A stretch of DNA of 6,862 nt from Crocinitomicaceae bacterium (GCA_011522905.1 WTIB01000086.1:1-6862), one strand, 5' to 3'. Counted from the first letter of the stretch, positions 1 through 6,674 are shown. Numbers and translations: made by a program. The notes: a model not told the origin generated them from the sequence alone.

Positions 1-1673
1 TTTCAGGTCTGATCATCTCCAGTTGTTCGTTGGTAAAAGATTTTGACTACACAGTAACCCCAAATCCTTTGGAAATGCATGGTGATAGTGTGAAGTTTAC
101 AGTGGTTGTAAACATTCCTGAAAAAGGAATTAAAAAAACTGTGAAAGCCGAGATCACACCAAAATTGGGAGGAACTAGTTTAGGTGTATGGACCGTTCAA
201 GGTTCTAAAATTACCGGAAATGGAAAAGTGATAGAATACAAACCAGGAGGAACAGCTACGTTTGAAACGGCTCTTGCCTACGATCCTTCATTTGAAGCAG
301 CTGATTTGGTTCTAACAGGAAAAGTTTTCAAAAAAGAGAAAGAGAAAGCAGAACTTCCAGAGCAAAAAATAGCGGATGCCACTATTATAACTCCATTAAT
401 GGTAAGAAAAGAATTTGGAATGCTTTATCAAAAAGATCAATTGGTAAGAGTTGTGGACAAAAGTGTATCTGCTGTAATCAATTTTGATAAAGGAAAGTCA
501 TTGGTGAAATCAAAAGAGCTTAAGGATGAGGATATCAAAGCCTTAGTTACTTGGATAGATTCTGCACAAAATAATCCAAAAATCGAAATTGAATCAATCA
601 ATGTTCGTGGATATGCATCACCAGACGGAGAATTTGCAAAAAACGGAGATTTATCAAAAGATCGTGTGAATACAGCGAGTAAGGCTTTTTCTAAGCTTAT
701 GAAAAAGGCAAAACTTGACAAATATATGGATACGTCGACTTATGATAAAGAAGGTCTTGGTGAGGATTTTGAAGAATTCAAAAAACAACTTGCTGCTACT
801 GAAACAATTTCAGAAGGAGATAAGAACCTTTTCATAAGAATTCTAGAAAAGGTTTCAGATCCTGAAGCACGAGAAAAGGAAATGATTAACCTTGGAAAAT
901 CATTCAAAGAATTGGAAAAAGATGTTTTCCCAAATATCCGAAGAGCTGTAATTACAGTGAATTATAAGGAAAGCGGATTAACTGATGATGAAATGATTGC
1001 TTTTTCGACAAGCAACACAGATACTTTAACTGTAGAAGAAGTACTTTACACTGGAGAAAATCTTCTAAAGGATATTAACTCAAGAGTTGCACTTTACACT
1101 GCGACTGCAGAACCATTGAATGATAGTAGGGTATACAATAACTTAGGAGCTCTTCATTATCTACAAAACAATATGCCTGCCGCTAAAGAAAACTTAGAAG
1201 CATCTGCTGCTCTTGTTGAATCTGGAGAAGCTATGAATAATCTAGCAGCTATTGCGATTCTAGAAGACGACAGAGCTAAAAGTAGAACATTGTTAAGTAG
1301 CGCGAAAGGTATGTCTGCTGAGAAAATGAGCACTGTAAAGACCAATATGGCAGCTTTAGACATATTGGACGGCAATTATAGCTCTGCTGAAAGTAATATT
1401 AACGGAAACAGCTTTAACAAGGCTTTAGCACAATTACTTCAAGGTAATATTACGGATGCGGAAGCGACACTTTCAGCTAGTGAAGATAATGAAGCTGACG
1501 CGCTTTATCTTACAGCAATAATGGCTGCAAGAGCTGGGTCTGGTGTAAGTGATGTTGTAGCTAAACTTGCTTTAGCTCTTGAAGCTGATAGTAGCCTGAA
1601 AGCTAAGGCTTCGAAGGATAGAGAATTCGTGAAATTCTTTGCTGATGAAGCTTTCAAAAGTACTGTTGAATAA
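1..1673 (+). CDS. OmpA-like / TPR-like envelope lipoprotein (5' partial)
   Basis: The reading frame is open from the window edge (first whole codon at 3), so the true start lies upstream. The TTG at 30 is an ordinary Leu codon just after a lipobox: residues before it read SGLIISSC, and the Cys at 24-26 would be lipidated. Counting that Cys as 1, the mature protein is 549 residues. Residues about 1-120 look beta-rich. About 145-225 resemble an OmpA-like peptidoglycan-associated domain, with VINFDKGK, then GYASPDG at 196-202 and LSKDR at 210-214; the domain seems to close with RRAVITVNY near 306-314, after a charged helical insertion. From about 355 to the end the sequence is Ala/Leu-rich and helical with TPR-like units (NLGALHYLQNNMPAAKENLE and a weaker repeat after it). 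The likely role is structural, anchoring the outer membrane or periplasm; no enzyme motif is visible. The precise role is unknown. It ends 33 bases before the convergent glycosyltransferase gene. Confidence 0.8.
   Translation, partial: SGLIISSCSLVKDFDYTVTPNPLEMHGDSVKFTVVVNIPEKGIKKTVKAEITPKLGGTSLGVWTVQGSKITGNGKVIEYKPGGTATFETALAYDPSFEAADLVLTGKVFKKEKEKAELPEQKIADATIITPLMVRKEFGMLYQKDQLVRVVDKSVSAVINFDKGKSLVKSKELKDEDIKALVTWIDSAQNNPKIEIESINVRGYASPDGEFAKNGDLSKDRVNTASKAFSKLMKKAKLDKYMDTSTYDKEGLGEDFEEFKKQLAATETISEGDKNLFIRILEKVSDPEAREKEMINLGKSFKELEKDVFPNIRRAVITVNYKESGLTDDEMIAFSTSNTDTLTVEEVLYTGENLLKDINSRVALYTATAEPLNDSRVYNNLGALHYLQNNMPAAKENLEASAALVESGEAMNNLAAIAILEDDRAKSRTLLSSAKGMSAEKMSTVKTNMAALDILDGNYSSAESNINGNSFNKALAQLLQGNITDAEATLSASEDNEADALYLTAIMAARAGSGVSDVVAKLALALEADSSLKAKASKDREFVKFFADEAFKSTVE
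3..26 (+). other. C-terminal part of a lipoprotein signal peptide with lipobox
   Basis: Codons 3-26 read S-G-L-I-I-S-S-C in frame with the long gene that follows. Ile-Ser-Ser-Cys fits the lipobox pattern (aliphatic at -3, small at -2 and -1, Cys at +1) and sits behind a hydrophobic stretch. This rules out the TTG at 30 as the start. The first mature residues are C-S-L-V-K-D-F-D. A Lys followed by acidic residues soon after the Cys faintly recalls the Bacteroidota surface-export signal, but its spacing is not the usual one, so I do not claim surface exposure. Confidence 0.7.
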
Positions 1674-1690
1674 AAATTGAATTTAACAAT

Positions 1691-1721
1691 AAAAAAAGCT
1701 CCTTTTTTAGGGGCTTTTTTT
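1691..1721. terminator. Shared bidirectional intrinsic terminator
   Basis: The arms AAAAAAAGCTCC (1691-1702) and GGGGCTTTTTTT (1710-1721) pair over 12 positions with one T-G wobble (1700 with 1712), closing a 7-base loop at 1703-1709. On the plus strand the hairpin ends in a T run; on the minus strand the complement of the A run at 1691-1697 gives the equivalent T run. It begins 17 bases after the lipoprotein stop codon and contains the glycosyltransferase stop codon, so it can end both converging transcripts. Confidence 0.85.
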
Positions 1722-2645
1722 ATGCAATTTAGATAAATAGATTTGTTCAAGTTGGCCTGGGGTTGGAATTAAATTAAATGAACACGATAGGGCTTTACAA
1801 TCCATTAGTGTACTATAGCCAAAATAGCCACAAATCTCTTGGGCTTTACCCATGACCTCATCTGCCTTTTCCATATCCGTATTTGGAATAAAAACAGCTT
1901 CCGTATTATGACAATTCATCTCTTTTCTTACATGTGGTCCTCCAATGATATATTGAATCTGATTATTATTGAGCTGCTTACTAAAATGACTTAATAAATA
2001 TTTGGAATAGCTACTTGGACCATTTACTACAAGAACTGACTTTATTGATTTTTTATGATTTGTTTTAAGAAGGTCAAATCGCGAATAGTGACCTATTAGA
2101 AAAGTGTTTTTAAAATAATTATTTTTAGACAGACCACCTGCCAAATTTTCTTCATCATCCATTATCCATATTCCCTTAAATTTAGATATCTGTAACCTAT
2201 TTACAAGGTTAAATATTCTGTAAGCTCCCTTTAAAGGAAATTTCAATTGATGTGTAATAAAGATACTTGGGATTTTATCTGAATAAAAACCGTAACGTTG
2301 ATCTGAAATCAAAAGGTCCAAATTATAGCGTTCTACATTTTGGTTACATAATTTTTGTTCTCTCTTCGCAAAAGTATAAAGTCGAATTAATGAACGAAAG
2401 AGGTCTCCTTTAAAATTGCCTTTGCCTTTAAAACTAAATGGATACCCCTCATGTTTAATGAAAGTAATCTCTTCGAGATATTGGTCAAAAATTAGCTTTT
2501 GTTCTTGGTTGCAAAACACAAAGACTTCATTAGATTGGGCACGTAATTTGTGTATAATCGGGACACAGCGCGTTACATGACCTAGCCCCCAATTCAGAAC
2601 AGAAATTCCAATTCGTTTGTTTTTTATTGTTTCTATGCGGTACAC
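1707..2645 (-). CDS. GT-B family glycosyltransferase (MurG / GT28-like)
   Basis: This 312-residue protein has the two-lobed GT-B layout. The N-terminal lobe has NWGLGHVTR (18-26), the glycine-rich acceptor-side loop of MurG-like enzymes, followed by DLLISDQRYGF (110-120) and THQL (131-134). The C-terminal, nucleotide-sugar-binding lobe has VLVVNGPSS (204-212), IIGGP (233-237), GYSTLMD (276-282) and IPTPGQLEQ (293-301). By family it should transfer a sugar from an activated donor to a lipid or glycan at the inner face of the cytoplasmic membrane; donor and acceptor cannot be read from the sequence. The start is GTG, two codons after an in-frame stop; no other Met occurs before residue 162, and the N-terminal motif requires a start here. 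The protein stops soon after the GQ-EQ motif, where I recall relatives continuing some tens of residues. Phe275 occupies a position where relatives usually have Ser (SGYST). It has no gene partner on its strand. Confidence 0.8.
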   Translation of the reverse strand: MYRIETIKNKRIGISVLNWGLGHVTRCVPIIHKLRAQSNEVFVFCNQEQKLIFDQYLEEITFIKHEGYPFSFKGKGNFKGDLFRSLIRLYTFAKREQKLCNQNVERYNLDLLISDQRYGFYSDKIPSIFITHQLKFPLKGAYRIFNLVNRLQISKFKGIWIMDDEENLAGGLSKNNYFKNTFLIGHYSRFDLLKTNHKKSIKSVLVVNGPSSYSKYLLSHFSKQLNNNQIQYIIGGPHVRKEMNCHNTEAVFIPNTDMEKADEVMGKAQEICGYFGYSTLMDCKALSCSFNLIPTPGQLEQIYLSKLHKKSP

Positions 2646-2721
2646 ATTTTAAAATTAGAAAAATAGAGAACAATTAAAGTGATATTGATTAATTTAGCTG
2701 ATCATATTATAAAAATTAAGA

Positions 2722-3390
2722 ATGAAAGAGGGAACAGAATTCAGAAAGTATGCGACAAAACATATGGGCATAAATAGTACGTTTGTTGATCATTATATTG
2801 AATCATCATTGACACCATATATTATTGAAGAACGGTCATTAAATATGACTCAGATGGATGTCTTCTCAAGATTGATGATGGACCGTATTATCTTTTTAGG
2901 CACGGGAATAAATGATCAAGTAGCAAATATTATTAATGCACAATTACTTTTTCTAGAATCTGTTGATGCTAAAAAAGACATACAAATATATTTGAATTCC
3001 CCTGGAGGATCCGTTTATGCGGGACTTGGAATATATGATACCATGCAGTATATCAGACCAGATGTTGCAACTATTTGTACTGGAATGGCAGCCTCAATGG
3101 GAGCTGTCCTCTTGTGTGCAGGAGCGGATGGAAAAAGAAGTGCGCTAAAACATTCCCGAGTGATGATTCATCAACCACTGGGTGGTGCGCAAGGACAAGC
3201 AAGTGATATTGAAATTACTGCCAGAGAAATCCAAAAGTTGAAAAAAGAGCTATATGAAATCATAGCGACTCATTCGAAACAATCATATGATAAAGTTTGG
3301 GAAGACTCTGATCGTGATTACTGGATGACTTCGCAGGAGGCGAAAGACTACGGTATGGTGGATGAAGTTCTTCTTAGAAATCCAAAGTAA
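2722..3390 (+). CDS. clpP: ATP-dependent Clp protease proteolytic subunit ClpP
   Basis: ClpP is the serine peptidase that forms the double seven-membered ring of cytoplasmic Clp proteases; ClpX unfolds substrates and feeds them in. The 222 residues are a full-length protein. The catalytic triad is intact: Ser125 in GMAASMG, His150 in MIHQP, and Asp199 in DRDYWM. NSPGGSVYAG (92-101) is the oxyanion and substrate-strand region, and GGAQGQASDIE (154-164) is the handle-region loop. The N-terminus is about 28 residues longer than processed E. coli ClpP, as is common in Bacteroidota; EERSLNMTQMDVFSRLMMDR (36-55) is the conserved axial and hydrophobic-pocket region. The ATG at 2722 is the natural start, with only an AT-rich sequence and no Shine-Dalgarno before it. 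The stop codon overlaps the clpX start as TAATG, so the two genes are co-transcribed and probably translationally coupled. Confidence 0.97.
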   Translation: MKEGTEFRKYATKHMGINSTFVDHYIESSLTPYIIEERSLNMTQMDVFSRLMMDRIIFLGTGINDQVANIINAQLLFLESVDAKKDIQIYLNSPGGSVYAGLGIYDTMQYIRPDVATICTGMAASMGAVLLCAGADGKRSALKHSRVMIHQPLGGAQGQASDIEITAREIQKLKKELYEIIATHSKQSYDKVWEDSDRDYWMTSQEAKDYGMVDEVLLRNPK

Positions 3391-4613
3391 TGTCTAAAAA
3401 GACTACAAGTTGTTCATTTTGCGGCCTTAAAAGAGAAGAGGTTCAAATATTAATTGCAGGCGTCACAGGTCACATCTGTGAAAATTGTGCAGCCCAAGCA
3501 AATCAAATCGTTTCTGAAGAATTTAGTATTTCTAAAGAGCCAAAATCAGTTAAAAAGGATTTAAAAATTAAATTTCCAAAGGAAATTAAGGCGGAACTCG
3601 ATGAATATGTAATTGGACAGGAAAATGCAAAAAAAGTACTTTCGGTTGCTGTTTATAATCATTACAAAAGACTTAATGCTCCTGAGGATAATGTTGAGAT
3701 TGAAAAATCAAATGTGATCTTAATTGGTAGAACAGGGACAGGGAAAACGCTTTTAGCAAAAACAATTGCAAAGCTTCTAAATGTTCCATTTTGCATTGCG
3801 GATGCGACTGTTCTTACTCAAGCTGGATATGTTGGTGAGGATGTAGAAAGTGTGCTTTCTCGTTTATTACAAGTATCCGATTATAATGTTGAGCAAGCAG
3901 AAAAAGGTATCGTTTTTATAGATGAAATTGATAAAATTGCCCGAAAAGACGATAATCCTTCCATTACCAGAGATGTCTCCGGAGAAGGTGTCCAGCAAGC
4001 ATTATTAAAACTTCTTGAGGGTTCTCAAGTTAATGTTCCCCCGCAAGGAGGCAGAAAACATCCTGAACAAAAAATGATTCAGATTAACACTAAAGGAATT
4101 TTATTTATATGTGGTGGAGCCTTTGATGGTATTGAAAAAATCATTGCGCAAAGAGTAAACAAGCAAACGATAGGGTTTTCGGCAACAGAAGATGATTACA
4201 TCGAAAACGATTCTTTGCTCAGTTATGTAAATGCAACGGATGTTAAATCTTTTGGATTAATTCCTGAATTAATTGGAAGGTTTCCGGTTATTAGCTATTT
4301 AAATCCACTGGATAAATTGGCTTTAAAAAGAATCCTAACAGAGCCAAAAAATGCCTTAATAAAACAATACCTGAAGATATTTGAATTGGATGGAATCAAA
4401 CTTAGCTTTGATAAGGAAGTATTTGATTTTATTGTTGAAAAATCCATAGAATATCAATTGGGTGCTCGTGGATTAAGATCTATTTGTGAAGCTATATTAA
4501 CAGACGCAATGTTTGATTACCCTTCAAGTAAAAAGAAAAAATTAAATATCACTTTAGAGTATGCAAGAGGAAAATTCAAAAAATCTAAAATTGCAAAGCT
4601 AAAGGTGGCCTGA
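3390..4613 (+). CDS. clpX: ATP-dependent Clp protease ATP-binding subunit ClpX
   Basis: ClpX is the AAA+ hexamer that recognises, unfolds and threads substrates into ClpP. The 407-residue length is normal. The N-terminal zinc-binding domain has C8-x2-C11 and C30-x2-C33. The ATPase core has Walker A GRTGTGKT (113-120), the pore loop GYVG (146-149), Walker B IVFIDEID (174-181, catalytic Glu179), the RKH loop (222-224), the IGF loop that docks into ClpP (261-263), the PELIGRF arginine finger (Arg297) and sensor 2 GAR (Arg360). All diagnostic parts are present, so a functional ClpXP is expected. Walker A carries Arg at the second position where many ClpX proteins have Pro or Glu, which should not affect nucleotide binding. 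The ATG at 3390 overlaps the clpP stop by one base. The gene ends in TGA, and pdhB follows after 46 bases with no obvious terminator between. Confidence 0.97.
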   Translation: MSKKTTSCSFCGLKREEVQILIAGVTGHICENCAAQANQIVSEEFSISKEPKSVKKDLKIKFPKEIKAELDEYVIGQENAKKVLSVAVYNHYKRLNAPEDNVEIEKSNVILIGRTGTGKTLLAKTIAKLLNVPFCIADATVLTQAGYVGEDVESVLSRLLQVSDYNVEQAEKGIVFIDEIDKIARKDDNPSITRDVSGEGVQQALLKLLEGSQVNVPPQGGRKHPEQKMIQINTKGILFICGGAFDGIEKIIAQRVNKQTIGFSATEDDYIENDSLLSYVNATDVKSFGLIPELIGRFPVISYLNPLDKLALKRILTEPKNALIKQYLKIFELDGIKLSFDKEVFDFIVEKSIEYQLGARGLRSICEAILTDAMFDYPSSKKKKLNITLEYARGKFKKSKIAKLKVA

Positions 4614-4659
4614 TATTACAAGACTTATTCTTAATTTTACCTGCTATTATCGTGAAAAA

Positions 4660-5637
4660 ATGAAAACATTACAATTTAGAGAAGCATTGAGAGAGGCAAT
4701 GTCTGAGGAAATGCGAAAAGATGATCGTGTCTTTTTGTTAGGTGAAGAAGTTGCAGAATACAACGGGGCATATAAAGTTTCTCAAGGGATGCTGGATGAG
4801 TTCGGGCCTCAGAGAGTAATTGATACACCCATTGCTGAATTGGGTTTTGCTGGAATTGCTGTAGGTGCGTCTATGAATGGATTGAGACCAATAGTTGAAT
4901 TCATGACTTGGAATTTTGCCATATTAGCGGCAGATCAAATCATAAATTCCGCAGCAAAGATGTTGCAGATGTCTGGAGGTCAATACCATTGTCCAATTGT
5001 TTTCAGAGGCGGTAATGGAACTGCTGGTCAGCTCGCAGCTACACATTCCCAAAGCTTTGAGTCCTTTTATGCACATGTCCCAGGTTTAAAAGTAATTACA
5101 CCATCAAACCCTGCTGATGCTAAAGGGTTGTTAAAAGCGGCCATTAGAGATGAAGACCCGGTTGTGTTTTTAGAATCTGAAAAAATGTACGGAGATAAGG
5201 GAGAGGTACCGGAAGGTGAATTTATTATTCCTATTGGAGTCGCAGACGTGAAAAGAAAAGGGACCCATATTACTGTCGTTAGCTTTGGAAAAATCATAAA
5301 AATCGTAGAAGAAGTAGCCGAAATATTATCTAAAGAAAATATTGAAATAGAAATTATAGATTTGAGAACTATTCGACCTTTAGATTTTGCCACTGTGGTT
5401 GAATCCGTAAAGAAAACGAATAGATGTGTTATTGTCGAAGAATCATGGCCGTTTGCATCAATTTCTTCAGAAATTGCATTTCATTTACAAAGTAATGCCT
5501 TTGATTATTTGGATGCTCCCGTACTAAGGGTAACACAAACCGATACTCCATTTGCCTTTTCACCAACACTCATTGATGAGGCTTTACCAAATAAAGATCG
5601 ATTGATCGAAGCCATTAAAAAAGTGATTTATACCTAA
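4660..5637 (+). CDS. pdhB: Pyruvate dehydrogenase E1 component, beta subunit
   Basis: This is the beta chain of the thiamine-diphosphate-dependent E1 enzyme, which with the alpha chain decarboxylates pyruvate and acetylates the E2 lipoyl domain, supplying acetyl-CoA. The 325 residues are a full-length beta chain. LLGEEVAEYNGAYKV (26-40) contains the Glu (Glu29) expected to contact the aminopyrimidine ring of the cofactor. IDTPIAELGFAGIAVGAS (54-71) and FMTWNFA (81-87) are family signatures. HSQSFE (129-134) holds the active-site His129. The C-terminal transketolase domain (about 195-320) includes IDLRTIRPLD (233-242) and EESWPFASISSEIA (260-273). The LGEEVAEYNGAY and TWNFA motifs favour pyruvate over branched-chain 2-oxoacid E1, though that is by similarity only. 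No E1 alpha, E2 or E3 gene lies in the window, so the complex must be encoded at more than one place. It may share the clpPX transcript. Confidence 0.93.
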   Translation: MKTLQFREALREAMSEEMRKDDRVFLLGEEVAEYNGAYKVSQGMLDEFGPQRVIDTPIAELGFAGIAVGASMNGLRPIVEFMTWNFAILAADQIINSAAKMLQMSGGQYHCPIVFRGGNGTAGQLAATHSQSFESFYAHVPGLKVITPSNPADAKGLLKAAIRDEDPVVFLESEKMYGDKGEVPEGEFIIPIGVADVKRKGTHITVVSFGKIIKIVEEVAEILSKENIEIEIIDLRTIRPLDFATVVESVKKTNRCVIVEESWPFASISSEIAFHLQSNAFDYLDAPVLRVTQTDTPFAFSPTLIDEALPNKDRLIEAIKKVIYT

Positions 5638-5681
5638 AAAGGAAAGGAGATATTCACAAACCAATATTTGTATTTGTTGAA

Positions 5682-5698
5682 AAAAAACAAAGTTTTTT
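5682..5698 (+). terminator. Possible weak AT-rich terminator after pdhB
   Basis: AAAAAAC (5682-5688) and GTTTTTT (5692-5698) form a 7-bp stem with a 3-base AAA loop, 45 bases after the pdhB stop and just upstream of the rpsL promoter. The position is right for separating the two transcription units. The stem has only one G-C pair and the T run is part of the stem, so strength is doubtful and some read-through into the str operon is likely. Confidence 0.35.
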
Positions 5699-5708
5699 GC
5701 TCTTACTA

Positions 5709-5738
5709 TTGTGTAATAAATAAAATGTGGTAACTTTG
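5709..5738 (+). promoter_or_regulatory. Bacteroidota-type promoter of the rpsL-rpsG-fusA operon
   Basis: TAACTTTG at 5731-5738 matches the Bacteroidota -7 consensus TAnnTTTG exactly, and TTG at 5709-5711 lies 19 bases upstream as the -33 element. This is the housekeeping sigma factor's promoter form in this phylum rather than the E. coli -35/-10 type. The expected transcript start is about 5743-5746, giving a leader of about 50 bases before the rpsL ATG. I saw no equally good match ahead of clpP or the glycosyltransferase gene. Confidence 0.75.
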
Positions 5739-5742
5739 CACC

Positions 5743-5761
5743 CCTCAAAGAACGTTTGAGG
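5743..5761 (+). promoter_or_regulatory. Stem-loop at the 5' end of the str operon leader
   Basis: CCTCAAA (5743-5749) pairs perfectly with TTTGAGG (5755-5761) around the loop GAACG. No T run follows, so it is not an intrinsic terminator. It begins almost exactly where transcription from the upstream promoter should start, so the mRNA would carry a hairpin at its 5' end. Possible roles are protecting the message from 5'-end decay or binding a regulator; neither can be shown from sequence alone. Confidence 0.6.
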
Positions 5762-5795
5762 ATAATATTTTATTTACAATTAAGAGTATTTTTTT

Positions 5796-6173
5796 ATGCC
5801 AACTATTCAACAATTAGTTCGCAAAGGAAGAACTGCGGTAGTAAAGAAAAGTAAATCTGCTGCACTTGATTCATGTCCGCAAAGAAAAGGGGTATGTGTT
5901 CGAGTTTACACTACAACTCCAAAGAAGCCAAATTCGGCTATGCGGAAAGTGGCAAGAGTTCGCCTTACGAACGGTAAAGAAGTTAACGCTTACATCGGAG
6001 GTGAAGGTCACAATCTTCAAGAACATTCCCTTGTATTAGTAAGAGGCGGAAGAGTTAAAGACCTTCCGGGAGTCCGTTATCACATCGTGCGCGGTGCTGA
6101 AGATACAGCGGGTGTTCAGGGAAGAACTCAAAGAAGATCAAAATACGGAACAAAGCGTCCGAAGCAGAAATAA
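5796..6173 (+). CDS. rpsL: 30S ribosomal protein S12
   Basis: S12 sits at the decoding centre of the small subunit and helps govern tRNA selection accuracy. The 125 residues match the family's normal length and are strongly conserved, including RVYTTTPKKPNSAMRK (36-51), YIGGEGHNLQEHS (66-78) and RGGRVKDLPGVRYH (83-96). Lys43 and Lys88, the classic sites of streptomycin-resistance changes, are wild type, so rpsL itself predicts sensitivity. Asp89 is the residue that RimO methylthiolates in bacteria that have that enzyme. It is the first gene of the str operon, read from the promoter at 5709-5738. There is no Shine-Dalgarno; instead seven T residues lie directly before the ATG. rpsG follows after 27 bases. 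Confidence 0.98.
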   Translation: MPTIQQLVRKGRTAVVKKSKSAALDSCPQRKGVCVRVYTTTPKKPNSAMRKVARVRLTNGKEVNAYIGGEGHNLQEHSLVLVRGGRVKDLPGVRYHIVRGAEDTAGVQGRTQRRSKYGTKRPKQK

Positions 6174-6200
6174 TCATATAACCTTTATTATTTATATATA

Positions 6201-6671
6201 ATGAGAAGAAGAAAGGCCAAAAAAATTGCTATTCTGCCAGACCCAAAGTTCAATGAGGTTGTGGTTACCAAGTTTGTAAACAATCTTATGTTCTCTGGTA
6301 AAAAAAGTTTAGCGTTTAGAATATTTTATGATGCCATTGATATGGTTGATAGTAAAGTAGAAGACCAAGATGGTCTGGATGTTTGGAAAAAAGCAATTGA
6401 AAACGTTACACCAAGTGTTGAGGTAAGAAGTAGAAGAGTTGGTGGTGCGACATTCCAAATCCCAACACCAGTTAGAGAAGGGAGAAAAGCCTCACTAGCC
6501 ATGAAATGGTTAATTGGTTATGCCCGAAAAAGAAATGAAAAAACAATGGCTCAAAAATTAGCTGCAGAAATAATAGCTGCATCTAAGGAAGAAGGTGCTG
6601 CTTTCAAAAAGAAAGAAGATACCTTAAGAATGGCCGAAGCAAACAAAGCATTTTCACATTTTAGATTTTAA
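6201..6671 (+). CDS. rpsG: 30S ribosomal protein S7
   Basis: S7 is a primary 16S rRNA-binding protein that starts assembly of the 30S head and lines the E site. The 156-residue length is normal. Signatures are the basic N-terminus MRRRKAKK, PDPKFNEVVVTKFVNNLMFSGKK (13-35), the conserved VEVRSRRVGGATFQIPTPVR segment (73-92) including the beta-hairpin, and the C-terminal helix ending EANKAFSHFRF. The ATG at 6201 fits the family N-terminus; the preceding bases are AT-only near the start, with no Shine-Dalgarno. In E. coli S7 represses its own operon by binding the rpsL-rpsG spacer, but here the spacer is only 27 bases, so that mechanism is unlikely in the same form. fusA follows after 3 bases, implying tight coupling. 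Confidence 0.98.
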   Translation: MRRRKAKKIAILPDPKFNEVVVTKFVNNLMFSGKKSLAFRIFYDAIDMVDSKVEDQDGLDVWKKAIENVTPSVEVRSRRVGGATFQIPTPVREGRKASLAMKWLIGYARKRNEKTMAQKLAAEIIAASKEEGAAFKKKEDTLRMAEANKAFSHFRF

Positions 6672-6674
6672 GAA

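Noticed and set aside
30..32. TTG as start of the first gene
   Set aside because: The frame is open upstream to the window edge and encodes a lipobox Cys just before it, so the gene begins outside the window.
437..721. Minus-strand open frame inside the lipoprotein gene, and similar ones at 1157-1375 and 5067-5393
   Set aside because: They lie antisense to well-supported coding sequence, show no motifs, and have the composition expected of shadow frames.
1505..1750. Minus-strand open frame across the terminator, considered as the lost C-terminus of the glycosyltransferase in another frame
   Set aside because: Its residues do not resemble the expected final helix, and most of it is antisense to the lipoprotein gene.
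2646..2721. Promoters in the divergent glycosyltransferase-clpP gap
   Set aside because: Only one-mismatch -7 boxes were found (TAATTTAG on plus, TATTTTTC on minus) without a properly spaced -33 element, which is expected by chance in such AT-rich DNA.
5641..5736. GGAAAGGAGA, a good Shine-Dalgarno-like sequence after pdhB, with a possible short TTG-started peptide at 5668
   Set aside because: No start codon lies at the right distance, this phylum does not rely on Shine-Dalgarno pairing, and the 22-codon frame is low-complexity and crosses the promoter.
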